From assembly GCA_932294295.1 (NCBI GenBank), contig OW028582.1, forward strand, positions 39,338,204 through 39,402,203: a DNA stretch of 64,000 bases. The letters run 5' to 3'. Shown piece by piece: positions 50,042 to 63,315 of this stretch. Source of the stretch: Alitta virens. Lineage: Eukaryota > Annelida > Polychaeta > Phyllodocida > Nereididae. The position numbers were made by a program, and so were the translations under genes. A model generated the notes under the pieces. It made no database searches. It was not told where the DNA came from and saw only the letters and a list, made by a program, of their open reading frames with translations. Positions within the stretch are counted from its first letter, which is position 1. Every line of letters starts with the position of its first letter.

Positions 50042-53000
50042 TCAGTGCATGACTTCTGTGACCTCTGTGATTTCAACCTGACCCTGGATTTCTAGGTCAT
50101 GACCTGGTTCTGCACCTGAGGCAGTGGCGCCCCCTTGTTGTTGTGTCAAGTGTCTCAACAATGCCTGGATCTCAGGAAATATCTGAGCATCATCTTGCAT
50201 TTCTGAGTCATCTTCACAGTTCTCTGTTTGAGGTAACATTGTGAGGACGATACTGCTCCCCAGATTGTCATCACATTGTATGGTCTCTATGATGGGATCT
50301 TGCTCTTGTATAGTTTCAACATAAGAGTGGTTATCTTTTGACCCTTCAATCGGTTTGTTTGCCTTTCTGTCTACTTCCCCACATTCAGTTTTCATCTTAA
50401 CTTTGACACATTCAGCTATTGTCTTTGGATCTTTCTCAGCGGTCGTCTTTGGCTTGACTTCTCGTACAGGCAAAGCACAGGCTCCTTCAGGAATGTCCTT
50501 AGGATCTGAGGCCTTGTCATAGATCCCACAGTAACTTGTCAGCATTTTGCCAATTTCTCCAGCATCTGTCTTGTGAACCCCAATGAGATGATTCTTGAAC
50601 TCGCGGCTAGTGTTAGTGCCGTAGTCACACAACTTGCAGGGATACACAGGCAGACCCGTATGCTTCTTGGTGCCCTGGATGTGTTTGTGTAAGTTATCAA
50701 GACTTGCGCATTTGAAGGAACAGTAAGGACAGCTGAACGGTTTGGCCCCTATGTGGATGCGCATGTGTCGTCTCAAATGAGCCCCTGTCTTAGCTTTGTA
50801 GTCGCAATATTCGCAGGTGAAACGCCGCTGCCCTGTGTGTGATTTCATGTGCTCTAGGAGCCCTCCTTTTCGCTTGGATGCAAAGCCACACAAATTGCAA
50901 AGAAAGTCTTTTTCACTGCTGTGAGTTTTCATGTGCACCTTCAGGTCGTACTTGTACTTGGTTGTGTAGTAGCAGCCTTGGAAAGTGCATTTGAAGGCGC
51001 TGATGTGAGTCAGTTGATGCTTGTAGAGCAATCTACCACTCGGGAACTTTTCTCCACACTGTTTACAGACTGCCAAAGCCTCTGGAGCAGGTGTATGTTT
51101 CTCGTTATTATGCTCTTTTAGTAGCGTTTGACTAGAGAAGGATCTATCACACTTGTTGCATGGATGACTCTTCACCTTCAAATGAGCATGTATGTGCTGT
51201 CGCAATGTATTAGCACTTGCCAGATTCTTAGGACAATAAGGACACTGAAACAACTTCACTCCTTCATGTCTTCTCAAGTGAGCGTAGATCCTAGACCTCG
51301 GCATCGTCTTTTCACACTCCGGACACTGAACTTTCTGAATTGGAGGCACTGATTTAATTGCCTCGATGAACTCCAAGTGTTTGTTGCTAATTCCAGCGAC
51401 GAGTCCAGCTGGCTGCTCTTTTGCTAATTGCTTTTCTGACAGGGGATGGTTATGACTCAGTTCATGAAACTTGAAACTCTTCTCATCTTTACAAACCTTA
51501 CCACATTCCTGACACCTAAATTTTTGACTTTGCACATTGATCATCTTCTTGTGTTTTGACTTCCTGTTGTGTTTTTTCTGCTCCTCATCAGTAGAGAACG
51601 TCTCATTGCATTCATCACGCTTGAACTGCCCCGAGGCATGATCCGCATAGTAATGAGGCCGAAGTGCTGAGTATATCTTGGCTGTGAAAGGGCAGTGGCG
51701 GCATTTGTATCTCTTTCCCTTCTTACTTTTCTGCTGGACATCATTATTGTGTGAGAGGGGAGGCAGGACAATGGCTGTGTGTTCTAAGTGAGTGATTGAC
51801 AGTTGGTGCACCCCAAGCGAGTAACGATCAGCAAACGCAACGTCACACCAGTCGCATCTGAAGGGTTTCTCCTTGGTGTGTTTGCGTCTAATGTGGATTG
51901 TCATGGCATACAGTGTGGAGAATCTTATCCCACAGTATGTACAGACTGGCTCTTTCTTTTCATTCTTCTGATGTGGATTTCCAGTGCAGGTCTTGAGATG
52001 AACTTTCAATCTGAAATACCAAGTATATGCTTATATTGTAAGCTGAATTGTGATAGGCAAAAATTATATTATTATTATTAAAGTTAGGGTTGTGATTATA
52101 AGGGGTGCTGTGATATACTTATGAATTAACCGTGACAACATAGTCACTGGGTGCTGATTTAATTGTCTAATCATACTAATGGGTGCTGTATACCCAAGGT
52201 GCCTTTGTTCATCTAAAGCTGTAGTTCTAGTCTAGTGCGTAGTCATAGATGTGTTCTTTTTATTCAAATGTATGTTTTGTAATGACAAATGGGTCAAATG
52301 TGACTCAATATATGTCAATGAAATATATCTATCTATCTATCTGCTTTTTGTTGAATGATTCCAAGTGACCACTGCTTTATAAACTGCCTCAACATTATAT
52401 GGTATTTATTTACACAATATAATTAACATTTGAATTAAGACTGCCATTAAAAACAGTAAATTTTACATCAGATGTGGCCTTGAAAAGCGAAATGTTACAA
52501 CTTACAACCTGTGATATTAAATAACTTAAACATGCTTTATATAACATCTCTGGGCCAATACCAACTATAATACATGTTTTCTTTCTTTACATTGGTGGAA
52601 AGACCTGACACGTGATAACATCCAACAACTGATAAACTGCCAAGGGAACTGTGTTGTATATCAAGAAGAAGCAGATCTAACATAGTGCAGTTAAAAATAA
52701 TTTTTACAGACCTTGTAGCGGACTGTACAATAGCTGAGCAGCTGGGACAAGGGATCTTAGTGCGAGATTCCTTCACCACACAAGGTCTGCCGGACGCCTC
52801 CACCATTTGGTCATGCGACTCCCCTCTAAAGTGTGTCAGCATCTCCTTGTTGCTTCTGCAGACAAACTTGCACCGAACACAGAGGAGAGGGCCTGCAATA
52901 CAAATGATATTTTGCTTAATATCAGCAGAAATCTCTAACTAAAACTTCTCCATAACATATTGTCTGCAGGCAAAATTACAGTTGTCCTTGACATGCTAGA

Positions 53001-55922
53001 AATTCACACATACCTATTAGAAAATTAGCCCTGTCAATATGTTCCCTTGTTAACATGTGTTGAAGCAAGAATTCCTTGTCTGTTCCAAAGAAACTGCAGA
53101 CCAAGCACTGGACCCTGCTCTGACGCAACAGCAAGACTTGCACACTGCAGACGAAAAATCAGATATCTGTATGACTTAGAGTAGATTAACTTATATCAGA
53201 AGGGAATGAATTCAATGATCGGGCTAAATTAAGAGTAAAATAAAACAGAATACAAATTGCCAGAATAGCATTATTACAGTACACAATATATGAGTATACA
53301 TTTTAACACATAGAAGCTCATAACCTGAAAGGCATTTAACATAGAGTTAAGTTCTTATTTCCTGCCATGAAGCTGTCACTTACGATTCATCAAGAAGCAT
53401 TTTCCTTGGACATACACTGGCTCTCTGTAGGTGAGAGTTAGTGGCCAAGTGTCGAGCAAAGCGATATTTGGAGGGGAATGTCTTTGCGCAGATGGTACAT
53501 TCTACCACGGGTAATTTGTCTGTCTTTTGTTCTGTAGCTGAAGATTCCAGTTGTTTCTTCAATGATGCCACAGCCTCCTGAACCTGGTCTTCATTTTGTT
53601 GCCTCTTGTAAGCTGTATGATTTAAACAACTAGATATTCGACTATTTGTGGCCTCAACTCTTCTCGCAGACTGGCCAAGCTGTTGCACCGACTTCTCGTT
53701 TGTTTGAGTGGCATTCCGATGAATGTCTTGTTTGTATGATTCGTATGACTCCTCCTCTCCTGTTTTTACTTCACATACGTCTGGTTTACTCTGCCATGAA
53801 CGAGGATGGGCATCTCTTGGTTCTCCTCTCATCGCAGAGCGCTTCATGTGATCCTGACTCTGGGAAAAAATGAATTTTGGAAGGAATTAGATGAAATACA
53901 CATGTAAACAAAATCAACACAGCATTAAAAACCCAAAGCATGAAGATAGATAGATTAGATCTATAGATTAGATAGATAGATATGGAAAGTGCAGATATGG
54001 AAAGTTGAGCCCTCCGAGGCAAGTTCTTGTTGCTCATGAGGCTAAATGCTTTCACTTACCTTTACATGGCGAATGAAGTGACCCTGAGACGACAGCTCGA
54101 CATTGCACGTCCTACACACAAACTCAAGAGGGACGACTTCTTCCTCCTCTTCACTCCCTTCTTCTTCCCTCATTTCAGGCGGCAAATCTTCCTGAGCATC
54201 TCGCATTTGTCTCTTTATCTGCGCTTGGTCGCTGATCTCCTTTGTTGACTTGCTCAATTCACCTGCAAATGGAAGAGAGCTGTTTTCAGCTAATGAACAC
54301 TTCAGAGCTAACTTGATCGCGAGATGCTACTGAACAACTGGCTTCTGTCATGTTTATACCAAAGACACTTATACCTTGCTTTTCTCTCTTGAATTCCGCA
54401 TGGTAAGGTTTGGCCTTTTTATCTCGTTTAGCCATGCTCTCTTTTTCCTCCAACCAAACTTTTCGGAAGTTTCTTCTGTCCCTCAACCTTTCTCCAGGTC
54501 TCCATTTGACTTCGTTCTCAGACGACAAGTTTGGTTGTCTTGCTTTCTTCATGGCTTTCAACTTTGCACTTATTCTTTTGCCTCTTGATCTGAAATAACA
54601 TGAAAGCTTTGCAATCTGGTAATAAATCTATAACACAATTGCCTTGTATGATATCAATAAATATATGCTTATAATGATCAACTACATGTTTCTGCAGAAG
54701 GCATGATGAAATTATGTACATACTTAAATGATGGCTTTTCAGCCTTTGCTTTGCGCATGGCATCCAGCTTCCCACTTGGTTTCCATTTTCCATGTGACTG
54801 TTGTCCTGTTAAGTTGGGAATTGACTTTCCCCGTTTCTTTCCAACAGGACCCTGTCCAGGTCTCCACTTCCCTGGGTGCTGGGGAGTGGATCCTCTGACT
54901 TTGCTGGAATTAGACTCGTTTAAGTCGACTTCTGGGTCATCCAGGTCAGATGTCCAAAGGTCATCTGCATCCGAGGGGAGGAAGTCCTCTGTATCACTGT
55001 TGAACGCGAGGTCAGTCAGGATACTGGCGATACGCAGCGCCTTCTGGTGATCAAGCCTGTCATCAACATCAGTAGACTGACGAGGAATGTCGCAAACCCA
55101 ACGACTTTGTAGTTCAAGAGATGACAAGAAGTCTACTAAGTTGGAATTTTGGTTGATCCCTACAGCAGCACACACTTCGTCAATTTGATCAGCAGCTACG
55201 TTGTTCTGTGGGCTTCCGAAATAGACCCCAGAATTAGGCTTAGGGAAATTAGCATCATTACCAGGGACCAGAACATTGTCAGTGGTGAATGGCTGAGCCT
55301 GTTGTGAATCATATTGCTGCTGGACAGTCTGGGTAGGTGAAATAGCAAGGCTTCTAGAATTAGCTGGAGAGTATGCTTGCATGACAGCGTGTGGCTGGGG
55401 TTGAAAAGGCAAATCAAGGACGTAGTCGTGCTGAAGAGATTGCACCACTTTGCTGGTTATAGTCTCATCAATCGCCTCATGCGGATCAATTTGATCAACA
55501 GGCACAAGGTCTGCAGCCAGTGGCTCACTTCTGTTGAACACAGCATTGACCTGGCTATGGTCGATGTCAAAATTTTCTCCCGTAGTAAGGTTTTCTTGAA
55601 CCACCTTTCCTATTTGGCTCTCCAATTCCCCATCAATGGCCTGTTTTAAATCTGAATGAGCTTCTCTGCTGGTTTTCATTTCATGTGATGGCTGAATATT
55701 TTGTTCATATTCTTGAGATGATTTGTTTGTGGCTGGAAGATTGTGACTTGAATGATTCCCTTCAGCGTTGGACATAAACAGCTCAGCTGAATTTGGAGAG
55801 CGAAATTCGCCCTCTGATACCTCACTGTCATGAACATTTCTTGAATCATGAACAGGCTGTTCGTGAATCTTCATGTTTGCTTTGACAGACTGGGCTTCAT
55901 CCTGCAGCGCCGCTTGATCCAT
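50042..55922 (-). CDS. Large C2H2 zinc-finger protein, complete CDS, 7 exons
   Basis: Exons (minus): 54724-55922 (ATG at 55922), 54375-54589, 54060-54262, 53384-53859, 53014-53144, 52712-52892 and 50042-52010 (TGA). Phases match, giving about 1457 aa. The first third is acidic and disordered (Ser/Glu/Gln-rich). It is followed by a basic repeat-like part in which KWRPG..., GKWKPSG and VKWRPGERLR words recur. Isolated C2H2-like fingers lie in exons 3-6 (for example CRTCNVELSSQGHFIRHVK and CTICAKTFPSKYRFARH). The last exon holds about 14 fingers, such as CDWCDVAFADRYSLGVH and CEYCDYKAKTGAHLRRHMRIH, and an acidic Gln-rich tail. It is likely a nuclear DNA-binding regulator. I do not recognise an ortholog. 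One finger (RDECNETFSTDEEQKKH) appears to lack its first Cys. An acceptor directly before the ATG implies a 5' UTR intron. The stop lies 176 bases from the METTL17 stop on the opposite strand. Confidence 0.88.
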
Positions 55923-56879
55923 GCTGCAATTTAAGGAATTAGCAGAACTTTAATATGTCTGACATTGTAATGATGGTCTTACAACATTGAACAAGTGCTA
56001 AGGTGGAGAATTGAAATGTAATCAGCAGACTCTATTGACTGTATACATAACTGGAATCAAAGTGATCAGTGCAATCATCTGAGCGAGTGCATCACACTAT
56101 AAGTATTGCCATGGCTGTCTGGCAGTGCATAGCTACAGGCCTGTCTCGTCCTACATGCAGTGGCTGTGCTACAGGGGGAGGGGGGGGGGGGGGTGTATGG
56201 CATGGAAAGAGTCAACCCTCATTCTGCTTCTCTTATCCAAAACTTGCTTTAGTGCTTCCTACAGCGACATTTCGATTTGATACTTTAATTAAATCAGTGT
56301 AAGAATTTAATCATGCCATTCATGGTCCATGAGAAATCCCTATTGGATTATTTAACATATTGGAAACAACAAGTTCAAATAAAAGACATAAATAAAATAA
56401 AATTACTGCAATTTGCAAATGATTTACATTACAATCAGACAGTCAGACAGTGGTATCCCCCACAATTTATTGTGGAGCATTCAACGAATTTGTGTTCACA
56501 AGTATGCCAGTTGGGGGGGGGGGGGGAGGGGGGGGGCAAATTAACAAGAGACACATATAGCTACATGCACTGATCGCGCCGATCGGATTTCATATTTCAG
56601 AAATGCCGTAGTCCGACTACCTCCCGTTTCGAAGTTTCTTTGACTTAATCTGAGCTAGTTTAAATCCCAAAGTCAAACATAACATATATATGAATTCTAC
56701 CTTCTTTTTACTGCGACTGTGTAATAGTACAAAACCCAAACGTACAAACATTCTTAACCGAAGAAGTCCCCAGGTTGCAAAAACAATACACAAGAGGGCG
56801 CTGTAGACACTACCCCTGGCGCCGATTTCTAGTTTTACATTTTGTTTAATATGTTGCGGTATCTGATGCACTCACCCTA
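55923..56879. other. Spacer upstream of the zinc-finger gene
   Basis: Should contain the zinc-finger gene's 5' UTR exon and promoter (minus strand), but neither can be placed. It holds long G runs near 56165-56192 and 56514-56536. No coding exon was recognised. Confidence 0.5.
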
Positions 56880-58020
56880 ATCCTTTTTGTAGTAAAATCT
56901 ATATGGCCTAGTGGTGCCTTTAGCACATTGATGTTGGCTATGTTTTACACAATTTTGAAAAAATTATATATAAAAAATGTATTATTTTTTGTTTCCAGAG
57001 CAGAACTCTGACACTACTGCGCCTATATTATATATACATGCTTAAATCTTTTGTCGTAATATGTCAAAAATAGTGTAGTGGTGCCTTTGGGTGTCTCATG
57101 GCCGTAAATACTATAGAATTTTCAAATTAGGGCAAACAGGAAAATTACTTTTTCAAACCTCAATATAAAAGACACTATTTACCTTACATGAATGAATTAA
57201 ATTATCACATATATAAATTGTAGTATTTTCACTTTTTAAACTTCATTTTGATATTCATTTCGTGCTAATTAATGGAAAATCAGAATAAAATGCTAAAAAT
57301 TGTGTTAAATGGTGTTTTCGGAGCAGAACTCTACCATTAATGCACTTACCCTAACAAAATTGTATCATTACTCTATATAGCTAAGCTGTGCATTTTGATA
57401 GTCTGTTTCCAGAGCAGGACTTACACACTACTGCCCCTACTTGCGTACAAAACTTAGTAAGAATATGTAAAATAGTGTAGAGATACATACTTTTTTGGAG
57501 TTTCATGACCATTTATGACAGATACTTTTATTTAATAAGGAAAATATGAAAATTTCGACAGGTACTCTTTTAAACCCTCATATCAATGACTCTATGATCC
57601 TTACATCAGTAACATTTTGCCAATGATATACATCTAGATTATAGTACTTTCACTTTTAAGCTTCTTTTTGACATTTGTTTCATCATTCTTTTTTTGTTCA
57701 TAATATTGGAAAATCTGGAAAGAATGCTAAAAATTGTGTTGCTTCCTTTATATTTCTTAGCATCCCATACTTAGCAATGACAGCCGTAAATGTTGTACAA
57801 TTCTTGTGCAATTATTAAATATTTGATCATAGTATTGCCATGCTCAACCCATTCAATACTTTTTGTTTATAATTAGCAATTTTATAACAATTTGTTGCAT
57901 GATGATCTGTATAACTTTCACTTGACTCCAATACTTTTTTTGAATTCTAAAGGCATTAAAATGGGTGTGTTAAGTATCATTCCATACGATATAAACCTTT
58001 AAGATTTTGTATTTCCTAAG

Positions 58021-58060
<40 letters not shown>

Positions 58061-58486
58061 CTTAGGATCCTTGCCATGGCCTATATATGACTATTTTGGA
58101 CATATAAATGATAATCTTAGTAGTAGATTAGTTAAGGGAACATGCTATTGTGTTGATATTTCTAGTGAACTGAATACTCCTTATAAAATAAAATCTTTGA
58201 AACAGAACAATTAAATGGCATGAAAAGAATAGAGAATCATTGTTATGCTCACTTGACTTTACTCTGAACATAATGGATTATTAAATATTTGATCATAGTA
58301 TTGCCATGCTCAACCCATTCAATACTTTTTGTTTATAATTAGCAATTTTATAACAATTTGTTGCATGATGATCTGTATAACTTTCACTTGACTCCAATAC
58401 TTTTTTTGAATTCTAAAGGCATTAAAATGGGTGTGTTAAGTATCATTCCATACGATATAAACCTTTAAGATTTTGTATTTCCTAAG

Positions 58487-58526
<40 letters not shown>

Positions 58527-59990
58527 CTTAGGATCCTTGCCATGGCCTATATATGACTATTTTGGACATATAAATGATAATCTTAGTAGTAGATTAGTTA
58601 AGGGAACATGCTATTGTGTTGATATTTCTAGTGAACTGAATACTCCTTATAAAATAAAATCTTTGAAACAGAACAATTAAATGGCATGAAAAGAATAGAG
58701 AATCATTGTTATGCTCACTTGACTTTACTCTGAACATAATGGATTATTAAATATTTGATCATAGTATTGCCATGCTCAACCCATTCAATACTTTTTGTTT
58801 ATAATTAGCAATTTTATAACAATTTGTTGCATGCTGATCTGTATAACTTTCACTTGACTCCAATACTTTTTTTGAATTCTAAAGGCATTAAAATGGGTGT
58901 GTTAAGTATCATTCCATACGATATAAACCTTTAAGATTTTGTATTTATTTGTATTAGGCTTTATTTATTTAAATACAAGTGAATATAAACCTTGAAGTTT
59001 AATTTTGTATTAACATTTTTATGTGGCATAACATTATTGCTGAATTTCAGATATATGGCAAGGATCCTAAGGAATATATATATATATATATATATATATT
59101 CCTTAGGATCCTTGCCATGGCCTATATATGACTATTTTGGACATATAAATGATAATCTTAGTTGTAGATTAGTTAAGGAAACATGCTATTGTGTTGATAT
59201 TTCTAGTGAACTGAATACTCCTTATAAAATAAAATCTTTGAAACAGAACAATTAAATGGCATGAAAAGAATAGAGAATCATTGTTATGCTCACTTGACTT
59301 TACTCTGAACATAATGGATTGCTGTGAATACAGGGTTCCTGCAGGTTTACCTTCATAAGACGTAAGAAATTTGCAAGGCATTATAATATCATGCGCACAT
59401 GAAAAATAGGACCAATAATATAGTAATATACACCAATATATTTAATTCATTGTCAAAAGAACAATCAGGCTATTAAGCAATAAATAAACGCAGTTCTTGT
59501 GTATTTAAAGAAAGTTCATAATTTCTATTCATTTATATTTACCAAAATTGTCTGAATATTACAATGTAGATGTTAATATCCAAGTATATTTGCAGCAAAA
59601 TAGGACAATGCAAGACTTAATACGGGCCTTAAATTATACAAAAATATAGTAAGACTTTTTTATAACCCATGGGAACACTGTATTATTTTACACAGAATAT
59701 AATGAACAAATGAAGAAATTCAAGGATTAAAAATAGGAAATCTTTGACTCTAATTAGCATTGCATAACAGGCTATGTAGGTCAAGTGGCAATTGCTTCGG
59801 TTCATCGCACACACTATATTAAGACTCAAGAAATAATATTTTTGTAAAACATAGCCAATATATGTCAGTGTGGCTATCACAAGGCACCACTAGGCCATAT
59901 AGAGTGTGACTGTATAACATTTCAGTGTTAGAGTTCAGCTCTAGAAACGAAAGTGTGTGTTAGAGTTCTGCTCTGGAAATGAAAGTGCAA
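56880..59990. repeat. AT-rich repeat block with inverted flanks
   Basis: Near the left edge, CTATATGGCCTAGTGGTGCC (56899-56918) and GGCTATGTTTTACA, then TTCCAGAGCAGAACTCTGAC. The right edge (59840-59985) has the same words in reverse complement. Further degenerate copies of AGAGCAGAACTC and TAGTGTAGTGGTGCCTTT occur at 57060-57090, 57320-57345 and 57405-57445. The block is gene-free and looks like a non-autonomous transposon, or nested ones, with repeated subterminal words. Ends and target duplication are not defined. Confidence 0.55.
57811..59325. repeat. 466-bp tandem repeat with (TA)n-centred palindromes
   Basis: Two complete, nearly identical 466-bp copies (57811-58276, 58277-58742), a partial third (58743 to about 58946) and the right half of another (about 59053-59325). 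Each full copy holds CCTAAGGAATA-(TA)n-TATTCCTTAGG (58015-58066 and 58481-58532). The last has a longer perfect palindrome, GGCAAGGATCCTAAGG-(AT)n-CCTTAGGATCCTTGCC (59057-59116). The near identity points to recent amplification. Confidence 0.92.
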
Positions 59991-61133
59991 CGCCCACCTT
60001 CCTGCCTGTCGGACGAACACATAACAATTTTAATGATGCCTGTGTGCTATGTGGGATTCGCTGAGGGTTTAGCTGCAGCGCAGCCTATTATTAGCTTTTA
60101 GATTGTAGCCTACAAATTGTGTTTTGTCTAAATATGTGCGCTTCAAAATTGTATAATTACTCTGCATAACATTTGTGCACTTTTCAAGAGATGAAAGCAC
60201 TGATCAGGATGACTGCTTATCTTACAAATTTCAAATAATATTTTTCAATATTTAAAAAAAAATTTGTATTGGCAGGGGGTGACTTTTATGCATCATTCTG
60301 TTACTAAGTTTATAAGGAAGCTATTTATCACTGAAAATAACTTAAAATTCTGAAAGCACTCCATAATTACAAAATGGAATGGACTACGGTAATATTGCAT
60401 TTCCCTTTCAGATATTACATCAAGTTTCCCTGTCAACTGTTACTGCATATAAGCTTCTAAAATAGTATAAATGTATTGCAGGATCTTGTATACACCTGCT
60501 ATAGCAACTGCCAATATTCTATATAAATACACCCTGGCCTTGGGAACAAGGTATAGCTAGGCAGGCAGTCAACCATGTCACCAGATTCATATGACGTTTT
60601 GTTGACATTTCCATGATAATATTTAACCGTGCTTCACCTGACCCACATAGATTATCATACCATGTACTATTCATGGATATGTGAGGCACTGTCTGCAGGT
60701 AACTTATTAATTATGGTTATACCATTAAACATATAAAGTTATATATATAAATTTGAGTCAATGGTAACAGCATTTGTACATGCAGCTCTTCATTGTACCT
60801 TGGACCTCTGTTTAGTCCAAGATTGTACAATGCATTATATGCACATAACAAAGCTATATATGGTGCGCAAATGTACAGTATGATATAATTCACATGTGAT
60901 GCATACAGTGTAAAACCACTTAACAACAAGGGTCACTGATAGAGCAAGGCCTGTGTAACATTTTTTTTTTATCACAAAATGATGTTCATATGTTCAGTGT
61001 AATAGACATGAGAGTAGTTAATGCAAGGAAGCTGGAAATACGCGACGATTCTACCAATGTAAGTGATAGATGAACTAATCATGATATAATAGATAAATAG
61101 ATAGATAATAGATAGATAGATATAGATATAGAT

Positions 61134-61298
61134 CAGGGCCGCAGCCTGGAAAAAGTCTAGGGTGGCAGTTAGGTCAAAGGTCATGTTTCTGATGTTCTGA
61201 TTTTCACTGCAGTAAACATGTACTAAACAAATGCTAAATTGGGCTAAATTCTAGAACCCCCCCCCCCCCCCGCCCCCCCCCCGTCGGCTACGGCCCTG
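61134..61298. mobile_element. Short hAT-like MITE inside a GATA microsatellite
   Basis: Begins CAGGGCCGCAGCC and ends GGCTACGGCCCTG, inverted copies of each other with one mismatch and of the CAGGG...-type sequence common in hAT elements. GATA repeats lie on both sides, so a target duplication cannot be read with certainty. The interior contains the long C run. Confidence 0.5.
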
Positions 61299-61299
61299 C

Positions 61300-61336
<37 letters not shown>

Positions 61337-61409
61337 TGGAAAGTGCAGCCCTCTAAGGCCGGTTGATTGATGAGGTGAGAGAGAGAGAGAGAGAGAGAGA
61401 GAGGAGGAG

Positions 61410-61530
61410 GAGGCGTCCACCCATGTTACACATTTACCCCATGGAAGGGATCTTTTACTTGACTCAGCAAATAAAGACGCCGAGTACAAGAGACTGCTAA
61501 TTTAACGTCGTAGCAGTGCCAAGTGAGCAT
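61410..61530 (+). repeat. SINE-like repeat copy
   Basis: Shares ATGTTACA-CATTTACCC-ATGG with 16660-16685, and GCCGAGTACAAGAGACTGCT followed by AATTTAACGTC with the minus strand of 17800-17850. The ends are undefined. Confidence 0.45.
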
Positions 61531-61907
61531 TTCCTAAAAGTTCTTAATTGTGTCTTTGCCAGGTATGCTCACGGTTGTGATTATGGTTTAGTTAGTTAAA
61601 TAACATTGAAAGAGCACTTCCCTACATGGGATAAATATCCACGGTTACACAACATGCTGAGCCTGAGGATGATGAAGAATGAAAATGATTGTCAAAAGTA
61701 GATGCTTGGTTCTGTTTTGAAAAACATGGCGCTAGCAAATCAATTATCTCTGCCCCCCCCCCCTTCACCAATTTCTGCATCCGCCCCTGCACAGGATCTG
61801 GAGGCCAGATTAACAGAATTCAGTTGGTCTGTCTAATTATCTTGTTATCACATTATTAGCATTAGAGTATGCTCATACAATGCACTTCTCTCATTACAGT
61901 TCCTGCT

Positions 61908-63315
61908 ATGCAGCTGCCATCATTTAACATGGCACATGTTCTCTGGATCTTCCTTTCACTGTCAGCCATTTTGAATCCATCTTCTGCCTCCTGTTCTTCT
62001 GATTTGGAGGAGAAGCTGCAGACATACAACTGCACTTGTGATCAAGATACGAAAAATGATGTGAGCAGTTTCGTTCGGTGCAAAAACACCAACCTGACAT
62101 CCATCCCAAATGATCTGCCAGACACCCCGCCCCTGCACGGATTACATATGGAGGGCAACTCGATGAACTTCTTAAGCGAGATTCCATACCCAAACCTAGA
62201 GATGATCATCCTTTCCAACAACAACATCAAGTGCATTTCCAAGGGTGTCTTTTCCAACTTAGCAAATGTGGAGACCATGGTCCTTTCTAACAACTCATTC
62301 CTTCTGGAGCCCAACACTTTCCAAGGCATGCATTCACTCAAGATACTAACCCTGGATGGCAATCCGCTTTACGAACTAGTCAACTTGACATTCAGCGGGA
62401 ACACAACATCATCTCTACAGCATCTCAGTCTGGCAAATTGTCGAATCTTTGCAGCCGACTCCTTGGCCTTCCATAATATGCAAGAATTGATGGTCCTCAA
62501 TATATCGCACAACCGCCTGACACACACGGTCAAGGTGGACAATGCTCTGTCTCTTAACACTCTAGACCTCAGTTACAACAAGATCGCTGACCTCTCTGAC
62601 CTTCCCTTTGATGGTCTGCAGAAGGTAAGAAAATGAGACCCAGTTGATCAGATTATGAATGATAAGCAGCACCCTTTATTTAATTATTATACATTGTTAA
62701 GATCTGAAAGAAGGTTAGCCCTACCAGCACAACGAACAAATAGGTATAAGAAATGTTTTTTATGTAGTAGCATTAGAGTCGATAATCATGTTATGTCAGT
62801 TAATATATTTTGTGTGTGTGCATGTTGTATGTTGTTATGCAGCATATACAAATTCTAAACTATCCGTTTTTTTAAATAACACAGGTGGAACACCTACACC
62901 TCGACCATAACATGATAACCTCCCTGTCTGCTTCTGTTTTCCATGGATTGGATAACTTGAAATCTTTGTCGGTGTCCTCCAACCAGCTAGCCGACATCAG
63001 TCCTTCTACATTTGACTCTCTAACGTAAGTGGTAGTGCTGACACTTAAAAAGGTCTGTTCGTTTATTAAGCTCTTTTTGAAATAAATTTCAAGTGGTGCA
63101 ATTTCAATGTTATCTCCTTTTTCTTCCATTGATAGAATCTTGAAGGATTTACGCCTTGACCACAATGAGTTGCAGTCGTTGACGTTAAGTGAAGATCAAA
63201 TGAGCTCACTAGAAAGTGTGAAGGTCCACCATAACAGATGGAGGTGTGATTGCGATACGGGTTGGATGAGGGACCATGAGAGGGTCAAGGAGTTTAACCC
63301 ACCTGAGCAAATGAG
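61908..63315 (+). CDS. Extracellular leucine-rich-repeat protein, 5' part (3' runs past the window)
   Basis: Exons 61908-62624, 62885-63024 and 63136-63315 with matched phases. The last ends at a good donor (AG|GTAAGG). The ATG at 61908 follows an acceptor (CATTACAG); an in-frame ATG at 61929 directly precedes a signal-peptide-like core (MAHVLWIFLSLSAIL). A Cys-rich LRRNT cap follows (CSSDLEEKLQTYNCTC...CKNTNLTSIP), then about 11 leucine-rich repeats (LEMIILSNNNIKCISKGVFS, LNTLDLSYNKIADLSDLPF, LKSLSVSSNQLADISPSTF). The start of an LRRCT cap is NRWRCDCDTGWMRD. The protein enters the secretory pathway and is probably a cell-surface receptor or adhesion molecule. Whether a transmembrane, Ig or TIR domain follows cannot be seen, so the family (LRIG-, LRRN- or TLR-like) stays open. 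Confidence 0.85.

Larger units (their letters stand above)
59991..61899. other. Spacer before the LRR gene: microsatellites and a small MITE-like element
   Basis: No exon was recognised. Contents include GATA-type microsatellites (about 61080-61133 and 61300-61337), a GA run (about 61377-61403), long C runs (about 61257-61282 and 61752-61765), the SINE-like segment near 61410-61530 and a hAT-end-like CATCCGCCCCTG near 61779. Confidence 0.5.

Noticed and set aside
54042..54588. Plus-strand frames over zinc-finger exons 2-3
   Set aside because: Antisense shadows; the minus frames join in phase with neighbouring exons.
61924..62560. Minus-strand frames over the LRR exon
   Set aside because: Antisense of a clear leucine-rich-repeat frame with signal peptide and LRRNT.
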